Assembly: GCF_037975245.1 (NCBI RefSeq)
Contig: NC_092577.1
Coordinates: 1,114,001 to 1,178,000 of the forward strand
Source: Apostichopus japonicus
Lineage: Eukaryota > Echinodermata > Holothuroidea > Aspidochirotida > Stichopodidae
Length of the DNA stretch: 64,000 nucleotides
Direction: 5' to 3'
Part shown: positions 14,831-27,042 of the stretch, piece by piece
How the letters are laid out: every line of letters starts with the position of its first letter
Numbering within the stretch: the first letter of the stretch is position 1
Program-made: the position numbers and the translations under genes
Notes under the pieces: model-generated
Database searches by the model: none
What the model was told of the DNA's origin: nothing
Seen by the model: only the letters and a program-made list of their open reading frames with translations

Positions 14831-15321
14831 GTGGATAAGACTGCCAGACTATCAACAAGATTCCACATCCATGCAACTCCAACTGCTTCCTTCACCTCCT
14901 TGCAGATGTACCACATGTCCAAAAAAAAGTCAGCATTGGTTAATGTAATTAAAATCTGGCTTCCTCCTGAGCTGGCAAATACACATGAATTGTCAAGTAC
15001 AGAGGTCAGTGTGAAACCACTGAAAGATCTTCTCAGCTTTCAAGAAAACAAAGACTTGAAGCCAAATTGATAGAGGCCACACTGATACCATTGCACTCTC
15101 ATAAGATGAAGGTATCACACACACTTCATTTTGCTTCTGCAGTGCAGTGCCTGGTAGACTGTGAGGGTCACCCAATGGATGTTTTAACAACTGCCTGGTT
15201 TATAGAGCTCTTGAACAGATAATTCATCCTGATGTCTAGTCGTCATCCTGTCATGGCTTTGAGCAAGTTGAACCCACTTCAACACAAAGCAGCTATTGAA
15301 TTCTTGTCTAGGTACTGTCAA
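14831..15321 (+). pseudogene. P-element transposase core fragment
   Basis: A first frame (14831-15070) ends in NKDLKPN. A frame shifted by one base continues from about 15062 with AKLIEATLIPLHSHKMKV, then HTLHFASAVQCL, then TAWFIELLNR, an in-frame TAA, then FILMSSRHP and LNPLQHKAAIEFL. P-type transposases and their THAP9 relatives carry a matching series: K-L-T-E-x-H, K-M-K-V, a helix before F-I-E-x-x-D-x-x-F, and the phrase L-N-S-R. The frameshift and stop mean no full protein is made. Assignment rests on motif order recognised by eye, and a profile search would settle it. Confidence 0.6.
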
Positions 15322-16049
15322 ATCCACATCACCATCATTGCTGGTTCCAGTTACGCCGACCATAATAAAAGAGTACAATGAGGGTTTTTTTAATTCACCC
15401 AACAGAGCTTGCATTCCAGTACCTTTGGGCAGCTGAAAAGATATTCAGAAATTGTTATATGAGTGTGTTTGTATGCATGCATATGTGTGATTTTCTTGCT
15501 TTACAGAACAGCTCCATTTTGATAAGCTATGTAACGTGGAAACCTGCCAATCATATGTTTGAAATAGGACAGGCTGAAATGATTCTTAAATGAAAAGCTT
15601 AACGACTTCTTGCGTTTTTATACATCACTGTTCAGGTAAGGCCAGTAAGGGCAGTATGAAGAATAAGTAACAATTAATAATTATCATTATGGCCATTTGC
15701 TGTCTGCATAATAACAAACTGAATGATGTCATCAGCCCTGTGCTCAGTTGACAACACTGATAAGTAGGCACACTATGTCAGTGTGATCCATGAAACCTTA
15801 TTAAGGACATGACCGTATAGTATATATGTTAATGGAAAATACATAAGCTACAACATACACCAGTATTCAGTTGTTGCAGGTTTTTTTTTTCTCGACAGAC
15901 CCATTCAATCTGTTGCACCTACTATAGCCTAGTACTACATTCCTGAGAAATTAACACCTTAATATCATTCTTAGGTTTGCCCACAGACTCCCAACTATTG
16001 CTAACTCCTACACTCAAGTATATAGCTTAGTTTAGTAGAAAAAAAGACC

Positions 16050-16370
16050 AGGACACTCAAGTCCCCATTAAGGACCCTAAGACTATATGAGAGGAATAAA
16101 ACCGGGGACATCAAATGTCATACCCAATTACAATGCTTAATGTACTCATCCAAAGTATTCTTAAACCCATTCACACTACTTGCAATTCAACCTTCTCAGG
16201 CAAACCATTCCATCCATTCACAACCCTTGTATAAGTTGTATTAGACTTTAGAGAAAAAGTTATGCCGAATATTAATCCTACTATGTAACTTATGGAGTTT
16301 AATACAATGACCTCTGGTACAACTACTTTTGGCAAACCTGAAAAGATCAGTGAAGCATAAATTGTCATTT
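16050..16370 (-). mobile_element. CR1-like LINE, 3' end of reverse-transcriptase ORF
   Basis: Read on the minus strand, one frame gives TYTRVVNGWNGLPEKVELQ and a frame shifted by one gives SVNGFKNTLDEYIKHCNWV followed by TGA. This is the conserved C-terminal tail of CR1-type LINE ORF2 (pattern R-V-V-x-x-W-N-x-L-P then S-V-x-x-F-K-x-x-L-D). It is a short 5'-truncated copy with one frameshift, inside the P-like element. Confidence 0.75.
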
Positions 16371-16842
16371 TATGTGTAGGCCTACTTTATTTAATTGAAG
16401 GATCTATTAATGTAGGCCTGATGCTATAGTTGTGCGTCTGTAATCTAGCCTAGCCAGGACTGTGATGTGTGCTTTTCGTTTGTATGACTAAAGTAGGACT
16501 AGTAGTATGAGGCGTAAAATAAAACAAGTGTAATGACAGGTTTTCAGCTAGTTTTCTATGCATTTCAGGTGTGAAGATAAACGTAAATGTCATTAACTAA
16601 CGCATACTCTAATTCATTACCTGATATCCATTTTGTTCCTCGTATGCCTGTCAAAATCTGACATTCTGAGTCGCTTCGTTTGTTCGCAACGAGCACAGTG
16701 TGCAAAGCTGCTATATATTGTGTGTGGTGTTTTTCGTGTTTCGCGCAACTGGTAACGACAACTGGACCTATTTTAATGCCCATGGTTTGCGTGTGACGTC
16801 ACAAATCGCCAGTTGGCCAAACTCTCTCTATATACGGCTCTG

Positions 16843-16850
16843 TTGCCGTA
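16843..16850. repeat. Right 8-bp target-site duplication of P-like element
   Basis: TTGCCGTA, identical to 13183-13190. It is also part of the sequence mirrored at 11762-11786, so the P-like element appears to have landed inside an existing inverted repeat. Confidence 0.85.
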
Positions 16851-16869
16851 CAATGCAAAGCGCCCTCAC

Positions 16870-17933
16870 TTTTTCAAGGCTTCACTGCTTAAACACAGCC
16901 GTACATATATTTCCCAAAGCATAGCGTGTTCCGTGCTATCTAAGCAACTGTGAAATATACATGCGTGTGGAAGATGCAGCATTTATTTAACGGGCCATTA
17001 TGTACGAATATTTTCCAAGAATTTTTACGAGGCAAAACTTATTTAAAGATGCTTTTAAGCATACATATTTTGTTCATTTTTGTCTATACTGCTAAGACCC
17101 CCCGCCCCCCCCCCCTCCACCATACGTGTTATTAATTGTTACAATTAAAGGCTGCTGTGAATATGATTTCAGCTATTCGGCCTCTCAAAATTTACAATGA
17201 GTTAATACAGTTGCCGTACTACACATGACAACATAAGCTGATTCATGGGCACATATACAATTTAACGTAGTGACTTAACTTAGTATTACTTCATGTATAC
17301 TATCCCCATTGACTTACACATGTAATCAATCAAATCAAACCGAATTAGTTTATTACGATTTCTAATCTTCAAAGAAGAAGTTGGTCTATAAAGCTTTGCA
17401 GTTATATTAGCTTCCGGATATTAGCTTCCGGATTGTGAGAAACAAATAAATGAAATGAAATGAAATGTAATAACAAAGCCACCACGTCTCTAAGATTGCT
17501 CAACCGTAAGCTATTTCATGGAACCATCAATATTCCACCATATAATAGTTATGTAAGGGGAACCCGTATAGATTTACGTCTCTTAACTTACTTTAAACTA
17601 CAAGTAAACAGACGTTCATTCCGACCCAGCTCATTGGAGGCATTACCTCACGTGCTGCATTGTTTGCATAACATATACGGTCATTAATGCACATGAGCAA
17701 GAATTGTAGTTAAAACATGTTTCCACCACCAGAAATCCACGGCCTCAGGTTAAAGTCTTGTATGCAAAACAATTGCTGACTGACAAAAGGCATGACAAGC
17801 CAAAAAGGGCCACAAATTATGATAAACATATTTCAGTATACGATGATATTATCAAAGTATATGATGATAATATAACTGCGCATGATTAAAACGTTACACT
17901 AAATAATACAGGAAAAGAATATGATATTCTACA

Positions 17934-17980
<47 letters not shown>

Positions 17981-19829
17981 GTCAATTAAACAATCCGTTG
18001 TGATTCTTTATGATACGATTACACCACGATATTTGCAATGTGATATAATATACAAAAGAATGTCATGAATTTTTCATCAACATTGACAAAAGAAAACACG
18101 AGAAAAGAATACCGCTTTGAGAGAACGGGCTTATATACAGTGACTATAACAGGATGAGATTAAAAAGTAATCGTGTTGTACTCAAAATGTCTTTCTTTTT
18201 ATATCTTGCCTTTACCACAGGTTAAAACACGTACGTGACGCGTTGCACTGCAGCAATCAAGTATATTGAAAGTGGCTATATAATTATACTCAATCCATTA
18301 GTGGTGACATATAATATACGTGGAAAGAGAAAAGAGATAACACAGAACGGTTTAAATATAAAAAAAGGAAATAAAATGCTCAGGCCCCCTGCTGTAATTT
18401 CCATATTGCTTTAAGCTTATTCTGATATATAGCGGTAATTTATTATCAACAATTTCCCGAAGGTTTTTTTTCTTCCCCGTGCGTTTTACGGGAGACATAA
18501 GCAAGAAAAAGCGGCAAAGACCTTTAAACGAGTGTCATGCTAAAGTATTGTATATCTTTATACAGGAAAACTATACCAGGATTCAAAATCATCAATAGGT
18601 TTAGCTAAAACAGCATTTGTGATTTAAATTTGATAATGTTTTCAATAATATATTTAACAGTGACATTGATCATTATCTAAGCTAGACAAACTAGATTTCA
18701 AAAGATAGTCACAAAATTATTCAAAATTGATGTCTTTTTGTTCATTCTTTGCCTTGTTTTAACATGAAATTAACATAATTACATGAAAAAGTATCTAGGC
18801 GATATATAATTCAACACTAAATTAACGCGTTGCTTTTGTAATCTCCATTTGGTGCCCCCCCCCCCCCCCCCAAACTTAGCTGTCTTAGTCTGACCAAATG
18901 CAAACTTAATTTGAGGTTTTTGTCTTCTCTGAAAAAGACTTTCCGACCAAAGAGATCAAAAGGTTTCTTAATTACCAAAACATAAATCGACATGTATTAA
19001 AATACATTGATGAGAGAATAAAAGTTATTCGTAAGATTATGTTGTAAATTGATAAAAAGGGCTGCCAATGAAATGAGAAAAATAAATATACTACAAACTT
19101 TATAATTATTTTGGAAAAGTCTATTGCCTATGAGCAGTTAGTTCCAGTACAATCGTTTCGTATGCTGGGGCGTACTCCGTTGCGGATATTAACACAGATG
19201 TGTCGTCATATTTAACACGTCAGTTTCGAGTTTGGTATCCCGCAGTTCAACTTAATTGTCCACACCCTCGCTAGGACATACTTACAGGAAAAGTCTTGTT
19301 TTGTGAAGGAAATATATGCGTAAGAACTGTGTATATATTTTCATGGATTTGTACTTACTATAGGACATAACTTTACATATATAAGAATGAACATGTGGTA
19401 ACTGGGTGTTTACCAAACTTAATGAATATTCATCGAAATTAAGTATACAAATAGTGGTTCGACGAATAACGTTTGACGTAATCTTTATGTCGGTATGTGA
19501 CGCAAAAGTTTGAAGAAGACAAAACAATTATTCCAGTGCTGTGGCGTTTATTGTAGGTATTCCGTTTTTCCAAGATATTAACCTGTAAATTACTGTATCT
19601 ATAAATCAGTTTAAACTTGTAATTGAAAAATAATAGAAATTAACCAACCACCTGTGGATCACACTTAATACAGTTTTGCCGACATAGAAGTAAGCTAACA
19701 CAATGGCAATTGTATGTTTGGGGTTTTCTTCCTCAAATTTCACGTCCAATAATACTCTCATATTATCATGCATCTCAATATGATTTCACTTTCATCAATT
19801 ATATACTTTTTAAGAAAAGTCGCCCAAGA
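16870..19829. other. Gene-free intergenic DNA
   Basis: No supported gene. A (TA)n run lies at 17937-17977 and C runs near 17101-17115 and 18856-18870. A 75-codon frame at 17460-17687 ends in RRSFRPSSLEALPHVLHCL, vaguely like a LINE C-terminus, but it is not supported well enough to call. Confidence 0.4.
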
Positions 19830-19994
19830 AACCTGGGCACGAAAACCAAACTACTGAACGACTGATCCGCTTCCAATCCCAATCCCCTTGCATCGGGACT
19901 GTGACTGTGTGATCATCGTCAGGTGTGCATCACCATTCCCCTCGAAAGGGAACAGATACTACACATGATCTTAGCCAAAAGGCCGAGAAGCGAT
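19830..19994 (-). ncRNA. U2 snRNA-like 5' domain fused to unrelated sequence
   Basis: On the minus strand, the first 44 bases from 19994 down to 19951 match the 5' end of metazoan U2 snRNA at all but one position by my recollection of the family: ATCGCTTCTCGGCCTTTTGG, then the branch-site pairing element GTAGTA. The similarity then stops. It is followed by a perfect small hairpin (TTCCC/GGGAA, about 19936-19952) and sequence unlike U2 stems II-IV. No canonical Sm site (AUUUUUG type) follows, although a T-rich GTAGTTTGGTTTTCG and a GCCCA/TGGGC hairpin occur near 19832-19858. It could be a U2-derived SINE or pseudogene, or a divergent U2-like RNA. The 3' end given is approximate. Confidence 0.6.
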
Positions 19995-21157
19995 CAATTG
20001 TATTACGCAATTCTTCAATTATATTACGCAATTCATCAATTATTCATCAATTATATTACGCCAACTATATATCCTGTAGTTCAAGTCGGAACCCATATCT
20101 AATCAAAGCTCGCAACAATATCAACTAAAGAAATAAAAGAGTACGTTGCAGTATGCAACTATGACATTACACCTGTTTGCTACAAGTTTACTTACTGCAG
20201 CAGTAACTGTGACGATGTCAAGTTATCAATATCTTGAAAACGCTAGATATAGCAAAATTGCTTGCAAATTTTACAATAGGATGCTTAACGAATATTTTCA
20301 TCGGTCAATAACATTTTCCCCAGGACATTCCTTTTTCGAAGAGAGATTTCTCATAAACGGACATCTCATTTTGGTTCTGTCATTAAAAGCCGAGAACTTG
20401 CGTCTTCTTTTACTTAATATTCTTCTTGCAACCTGTAAAGAAACCCCTTCTTTAATGGTTCGAGAAATGGTAAATTTCTCGAAAGTTTATGTATATTTAC
20501 CATCCTACTAAGACAGATATTTAAAAAACGATGAATTATTCATAGAATCTAATATTTAAATAAATCGCGTCAACTTAACAATGAAAATGCATTTAATGGC
20601 GTGTTCTCGGAAACTGATCGTGGAATTTTCATTTTCAGTAAATTATTTTAATATGAACTTAGTAATTAACAGCTTCAAGTTGTTATATTTTTTACCATTT
20701 ACGTACGTAATAAATCTTGCCAATTTTGTTCTGCTGCCTAAAATATGTTTTATTTCTTGAACAATTAGATAAACTTAATCAATATTTTGAACGATAAGGT
20801 ATAATATTTTAATACGAAAGACTAACTATTTGTCTGTGCGTGAGATATTGTGATCAGTTTCATATAAATATTAATGTTTTAACAATTTCGAAATATTGAT
20901 CATATTAACCATATTTTGAAGTATTAGATTTAACTTCACTTGTGCCTCGCTTAATACTTATATCAATTGTTATTAACTAAAATGTCAAATTATTATTTCA
21001 ACTGTCCTTAATTTAGTTTATACTTGAAATACGTGACGTATGAGAAACAAAAGGGAAAAATCATTAGCAATTTTTCATCTGATCAATGCAGAAATGTTCA
21101 CAAAATATAATAAGGAATCTTTCACCAGCATTAAAAGTATTAGTCTTTAGTATAAAC
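19995..21157. other. Gene-free intergenic DNA
   Basis: Short direct repeats of an AATTATATTACGC type lie at 19997-20062. A 121-codon open frame at 20146-20511 on the plus strand has no recognisable domain and is probably chance. Otherwise AT-rich DNA with nothing that I can name. Confidence 0.4.
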
Positions 21158-21866
21158 TATGCAAGATTATACTATCGTCATAGTATTCTTATACATGTAG
21201 GCCTATACTCGGATCTCACGCACGTGTTGCAAGCACGGGCACCGTAGTACAGCAGTATTCAGCCTAGTTTCTCTCTATGCAAGATTATACTATCGTCATA
21301 GTATTCTTATACATGTAGGCCTATACTCGGATCTAACGCACGTGTCGCACGCACGGGCACCTTAGTTCAGCAGTATTCAGCCTAGTTTCTCTATATGCAA
21401 GATTATACTATCGTCATAATATTCTTATACATGTAGGCCTATACTCGGATCTTACGCACGTGTCGCACGCACGGGCACCTTACTTCAGCAGTATTCAGCC
21501 TAGTTTCTCTCTATGCAAGAGTATACTATCGTCATAACTACGTATACATGTAGGCCTATACTCGGATCTCACGCACGTGTTGCAAGCTCGGGCACCTTAG
21601 TACAGCAGTATTCAGCCTAGTTTCTCTCTATGCAAGATTATACTATCGTCATAATATTCTTATACATGTAGGCCTATACTCGGATCTCACGCACGTGTTG
21701 CAAGCTCGGGCACCTTAGTACAGCAGTATTCAGCCTAGTTTCTCTCTATGCAAGATTATACTATCGTCATAATATTCTTATACATGTAGGCCTATACTCG
21801 GATCTCACGCACGTGTCGCAAGCTCGGGCACCGTAGTACAGCAGTATTCAGCCTAGTTTCTCTCTT
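21158..21866. repeat. 118-bp tandem satellite, six copies
   Basis: The phrase GCAAGATTATACTATCGTCA recurs at 21161, 21279, 21397, 21515, 21632 and 21750, with a constant 117-118 bp period. Each unit contains TAGGCCTATACTCGGATCT, an ACGCACGTG stretch (E-box CACGTG) and GTATTCAGCCTAG. Copies differ by only a few substitutions, so the array is young. Confidence 0.95.
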
Positions 21867-24149
21867 AGCTATTTTGGTTTTGTCTTTTAACTGCTATCAT
21901 TTGTCTTTTATGTTTTGTCCTTTGTGTCCCTTGTTTTATTGTCCTCTGTGGTTGTCTTTTGTCATTTGTCATTTGCCTTTTGTCCTTTGTCCTGTCTTTG
22001 TCATTGCCTTTGTCTAATTGGGACACCGGGTCATCGGAATAATTGTCTTCAGTTTTAGCTTTATCGAAGAAGAATACGTACTTATAATATCGCTCAAGTG
22101 AGTTTGAACACAAGTGAGTTAATAACCGGTATATGGGCCAAATACAGACGAGCAGCTCTTTAACAGTGAGATAAGGAATCTGTCCAAGGGCCGATAAAGA
22201 GGTGGCGTACTTCATAAAAGAAATGTCAGTACACGACCTATAACAAGTGATCAAGTTGATGTCAATCAAGATGCACCATGCCATATAAGGCCATGCGGTA
22301 CATCGTGTTCATAATGCACCAGGCATGTTGATGTGGACTTTACATTCTGGGCGATTTTGTCCAAACATTCAGGCACCCCATTTTCTTTCTCTGATCCTTG
22401 TATTTCGCAGTTTATAATATACCAACCTTACACCAAGCAATACAACATTCGCCACCCTCTACTCACCATAGTTACATGAAATTTAACTGCGCGTCGTCAG
22501 TGAATCAGTGAAAGCATTCCAGTCGTGTCCAGATTGGGACTGGCATGTATTCTCACGTGCATTATGACTATACGCAAATATATAGAAACATCTCATTCTA
22601 AATCTAAAGAGGGAGCGTTAATTAAAATGGTTGATTGTTTTTCTCTTGCTTGAACACGATGCTGCACAAAGATGCAGTGCCTGGAATCTCACGTACCATA
22701 CAAATCTCTGCGTACAACTAAACAGCTCCCAAGTAAATTATTGAGGTGTCTCAGTTGCGATCACGTTTCCACATTGTCTGGGATGACGTAATGTGTAATC
22801 ATTGGATCGGCTCCAACTACTCACACGTGATTCCATCCGTTGATAGCTTGTGCATTGGGTTGCTGTACGGTTTATTGTGTTCTACTGACATTGATGGTGT
22901 GGAAGGGTCATATGGACATGGGTAAGTACCTCCCCCCCCCCCCCCAACAGTTTTAGATGAAAGACATTTCGCGAAATGGGAGCCTTTCCACACTTTCGTG
23001 ATTTGGAGCCCTCATGAGAGGGTCACTTTAGAGCTCACCCCCCCCCCCCCCTCCCAACTACATTAACAGTGTTATTAAAAATACCATCCCTAACCAAACA
23101 ATTAAAAACAAAACGCAATTTATTCAAAACGCTTTGAAAGGCTTCTGGCGAGGAGCAGCAAGAAACAAATCCTTGCACGCAGGCTACATTTTGCCAACCT
23201 GTGGATAGCCCCCACTTATTTCCTTCATGTCATCTACAACCCACCCCATCACCGCGCCACACACACTACTCCACTTGGAAAACCAAAATCGACGCCCATG
23301 GTAATATCAAATATGAAGGCAAATATGAATATGTTACTACCAAAATAAGTGCACCAACTAACACGTACAGTACACATTGCGGCGAATGGGTAGATATTTT
23401 GAGTTGGAGAAAATATATTCTGTAGTTTATTGGTTTGAGTCACGGCTTCAATGTCATTACTGAGAAGATGAAATAACATTTCATCAAATACAAGCATGTT
23501 GAGACTAAACTTCCTCAATGTTAGAAGAAAAAAAAACGGAAACTGAAAAAAAAAATTGTTTTTACCGGTAACACCAGCCGATGAGATTCGTATCACGTGG
23601 TGATAACTACGTCATCAAACAAACACTATCACTGAAAAAAATATTTTTCAGTCTTGATAATATAACATTAGTTCCAAGTAAAAGCACTAACGAAAATTGA
23701 ACAGTAGAGTAATGAAAAATGAAAACCCGAAACCAACAATTCTCTGAAAACTTACTGGCTTCTTATTTTAGCTTTTCGCTTTGTTCTGCTTTCATTTAAC
23801 TCCCTTTTGAAGAAAAAAAAACCCACTTAAACCTTTCTTTCTTCTTAAACTTTTAAAATGCGACAGATGATCTAAATTCTATAACTTTACACTTGCGCGA
23901 TAAGGAGCTTCGCAAAATGCTTTCTAAACTCCTTAGTGTATTGATAGGAAGGTCTCGCTTGAGTGAGTACCATTTGGTAACTAGATCCGAACAAGGCCAG
24001 CGTATTGTTTTACAGCTAACAAGACTCTTACAAAATTAGCGTATACATTTCTTTTAGTGAAAATTGTGTTAAACATAGACGCAGGTATGTTGCTGGGTAC
24101 GTCATTGTTAATGAATAATGCCTTCAATTGCTTCAAGTTTCTCGGTCCC
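21867..24149. other. Gene-free intergenic DNA
   Basis: A degenerate TTTGTC/CTTTTG repeat lies at 21880-22010 and explains the Lys/Gln-rich minus-strand frame there. C runs occur at 22930-22944 and 23038-23051. No recognisable gene or named mobile element. Confidence 0.4.
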
Positions 24150-24484
24150 GCCCCTTCCCCCTCCTCTCCCTCCCTCCCTCCCTCCCTCCCTCCCTCCCTC
24201 CCTCCCTCCCTCCCTCCCTCCCTCCCTCCCTCCCTCCCTCCCTCCCTCCCTCCCTCCCTCCCTCCCTCCCTCCCTCCCTCCCTCCCTCCCTCCCTCCCTC
24301 CCTCCCTCCCTCCCTCCCTCCCTCCCTCCCTCCCTCCCTCCCTCCCTCCCTCCCTCCCTCCCTCCCTCCCTCCCTCCCTCCCTCCCTCCCTCCCTCCCTC
24401 CCTCCCTCCCTCCCTCCCTCCCTCCCTCCCTCCCTCCCTCCCTCCCTCCCTCCCTCCCTCCCTCCCTCCCTCCCTCCCTCCCTC
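24150..24484. repeat. (CCCT)n tract, about 320 bp
   Basis: A pure polypyrimidine tetranucleotide array (GGGA on the minus strand). Every frame is open because no stop codon can form, giving Pro-Ser-Leu or Gly-Arg-Glu repeats that are not proteins. The G-rich strand has the composition of G-quadruplex-forming DNA and the tract has mirror symmetry suited to triplex (H-DNA). Confidence 0.97.
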
Positions 24485-24485
24485 T

Positions 24486-25260
24486 CATGTTCATTATTTA
24501 AATCATCTTTTAGATAATATCATCCAGGGTTTTATCCCATCTCTGTAGTTATTGTACGGCTCTTTAGTACCCCTTCAACATCCCCAACCGTACACAGACC
24601 AGATTTTGTCTCACGAGGTATCAAGTAGTATCGTTTGTAATTCATTTGTTTTAATCACTTATCTGATTGCTTGAAATGAGTTTGCCTGTGAAAGCGATTT
24701 TATTTCAGCGTGTGTCCCGGGACACGACAAACTTCAAAGATAAAAGATGTTATTGTCATCGATGCGCTACCATAGTTGAAAAATTCACTATAATATATTG
24801 TAATAATGGAAAGTAGTGGAAGCCCGCCACCTATTCCTATATGACCCATGATGGACCTACTAATACCCGTAAAATTCTCCACACCATGCATTCAACGTCA
24901 ATCGTTGCTACGGTGACTAATATACACTGATAAGATGCGACAGACAACTGACTAATCCCCATGTACTAGTCATATGTATATTGATGATTAAGCAAGTAAC
25001 GAATAAATACTACATACACACACATTACGCACAATATTGAATACTATTACTAACAATACCGAAGACATTACAACACACTGTAATATACAGGTAAGCTAAG
25101 TTATACATTACAACAATTCTGGAATGGAATAAATCTTTGGGACTGTTAAAAGATATGCATTACTATAGAGGGAGTGTGGGCGAGGGGTCTGGGAGATGGA
25201 AGGGTGCATTGTATCTTGATGCACACGAAATACAAGCATGCGTTATGGTTTTTCTCGTCA
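24486..25260. other. Gene-free intergenic DNA
   Basis: No gene, RNA or mobile element recognised between the CCCT array and the tRNA-derived SINE. Confidence 0.4.
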
Positions 25261-25263
25261 CAT

Positions 25264-25562
25264 GAGTGTTAGCTCAGTAGTTAACGCCGGTGCCTTCGAA
25301 GCATAAGGTCCCCGGTTCGAGTCACTCCCAGATCAATGTATGTCGTCCAGTTACAGAGTTGTTGACAGTTAACAATTCATAATCATGGACGTTAAATATG
25401 AATCTAAGGGACTGACTTCGGTTAACTTGCGGCTTTGATAATCCAATGAGGCTTCTTCGCAAGTTCCTGCTTGCAGGAGGATCTTAAATACATACCTACA
25501 CACACACACACATACACCCACGCGCACACACATACACACACATACATACACACATACATACA
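25264..25562 (+). mobile_element. tRNA-derived SINE, full-length copy
   Basis: The head has a pol III A box TAGCTCAGTAG (25270-25280) and B box GGTTCGAGTCA (25314-25324) at normal tRNA spacing, followed by a ~165-bp tRNA-unrelated body and a tail beginning AAATACATACCTACACACAC. A second copy in the opposite orientation at 36694-36900 shares the body and has a clean (CATA)n tail, which defines the family: tRNA head, unique body, CATA-type tail. Confidence 0.85.
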
Positions 25563-26748
25563 TGGTTTAATTGTATGGGTTTTTGTTGTTCTGTTTTTTT
25601 GTTTTTGTTTTCATTTTCTTTTAGCTTATACAAACAGTTATGATCAATTGGACAAACATGTTTGGACAACAGATTCATCGAAATCGGTGTAATGAGGTAT
25701 TTCCTTTTAACTGCAATATTCATAGTTACGTACATGGTCCATTTTTTTTTTTGTGGGGAGGGGGCATTACTTTTTGGCTTACATATGGTCATGATTAATT
25801 GGACAAACATGTTTGGACAGAAAATATCGAAATCGAATTGATATAATTCTTGCAAAATATCAAACAAACAAAAATGGTGTTTTTTTTTAAGAGAAGTCCG
25901 TTTTGAAGAAAACAATCAACAAGGTATAATTGACAACTTTCTTGGCACCCATGTTTGTCTTATTTGATGTTTGGCATTTAACTTAATCGGCCCTGATTTA
26001 TATCTCGATTTACATCAAACAAACAATAAATGCGTTAATGGAAAGGGTATGCTGTATATATTTATATCAGGGTAGTTAGGTTTATGCAATATCATTTAAA
26101 TATAACTATTAAACTAAAGCAATTGTGAAAAATATTAAGAAACAAATAGATTTGTAAGCAAAGACTTCATTTGGATCTATAAACAGATTACAAAACAATT
26201 GCTCCAAATCGAGAAATGTGAATGAGTGTTTTGACTAACAATATCGTGAGTAGCAGCACAATGCCCAGAGTGCACGTATATTATTTTCTTCCGAGTACCA
26301 GTTGTACGAGTACGGAGTATTTCAAGTCTACATTAAAAAACACACATTATGGACTAGAATTATACGTTCAATTAACATCCAAGTACTTAAACAACAACAG
26401 TAAGGGTTCAGTTTCGAAATGGTGGCGCTCTTGTAAATCATCAAAAGATCAGTAATAACCGATAATACAACAATAATAACCGGAAGCCTAGTCATTCATC
26501 ACAGTATAACAATGTTGCAGACTATTTACCTTCATCAATGTAGTGCCACCAAATATGTAGTAGTGTGACTTGCAATGGAGTGTTATGAAAGTCACACGAA
26601 GTATAATAAACTAAATGAAGAGAATTATCTTTGCTAGAAGCCAGTAATCAATAGGATTGAGTGGCTTACTTATCTATCCTTCAATTTATAAAATACAAGA
26701 GAGCTCAGCAAGTCATTCAAAGTGATCATATCTCCCTCACTTTGAGTG

Positions 26749-26754
<6 letters not shown>
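25563..26754. other. Gene-free AT-rich DNA
   Basis: The phrase GATCAATTGGACAAACATG and its context recur near 25640 and 25793, showing an old ~155-bp direct duplication. No gene is supported. Confidence 0.4.

Positions 26755-26827
<73 letters not shown>
26755..26827. repeat. (TA)n microsatellite
   Basis: About 36 TA units, immediately beyond the 3' side of the minus-strand LINE fragment. Confidence 0.95.
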
Positions 26828-26832
<5 letters not shown>

Positions 26833-27042
26833 TAAACTGTACCAACCCCTACCAAATTAGATTTGTCAGAATTAAGTTTTAATCCTGCCATGTTACCATA
26901 CCGTTCAAGTGTATTAACAAAACCATTACACGACCGTACAGAACCATCAAGTAAACAAGTTGTATCGTCGGCATATTGGGTCACTTTGTACTACCTCCTA
27001 TGTCAATGCCACGAATTAAGGGGTACTTGGAAGAAAAAACCC

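Larger units (their letters stand above)
13191..16842 (+). mobile_element. P-superfamily DNA transposon, 3.65 kb, decayed
   Basis: The ends are inverted repeats with a perfect 31-bp outer part beginning CAGAGCCGTATATAGAGAGA, and weaker similarity continues for about 95 bp, including a shared AAAATAGGTCCA. An 8-bp duplication TTGCCGTA flanks it. The 31-bp ends and 8-bp target duplication fit the P superfamily (also possible for hAT), and the interior has P-transposase-like coding DNA at about 14.83-15.32 kb. A CR1-like LINE tail (minus strand, 16050-16370) and part of a TTAA MITE (to 14537) have inserted. The 13.5-14.25 kb part is rich in CCTAGGCC palindromes. Reading frames are broken, so it is not autonomous. 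Confidence 0.8.

Noticed and set aside
20146-20511. 121-residue plus-strand ORF as a gene
   Set aside because: No recognised domain, no splice context or codon bias; consistent with chance in AT-rich DNA.
21865-22284. 139-residue Lys/Gln-rich minus-strand ORF
   Set aside because: The charged half comes from a degenerate TTTGTC repeat and the rest has no family similarity.
24057-24548. Pro/Ser/Leu-rich and Gly/Arg/Glu-rich proteins on both strands
   Set aside because: CCCT repeat artefacts; all frames are open because no stop codon can occur.
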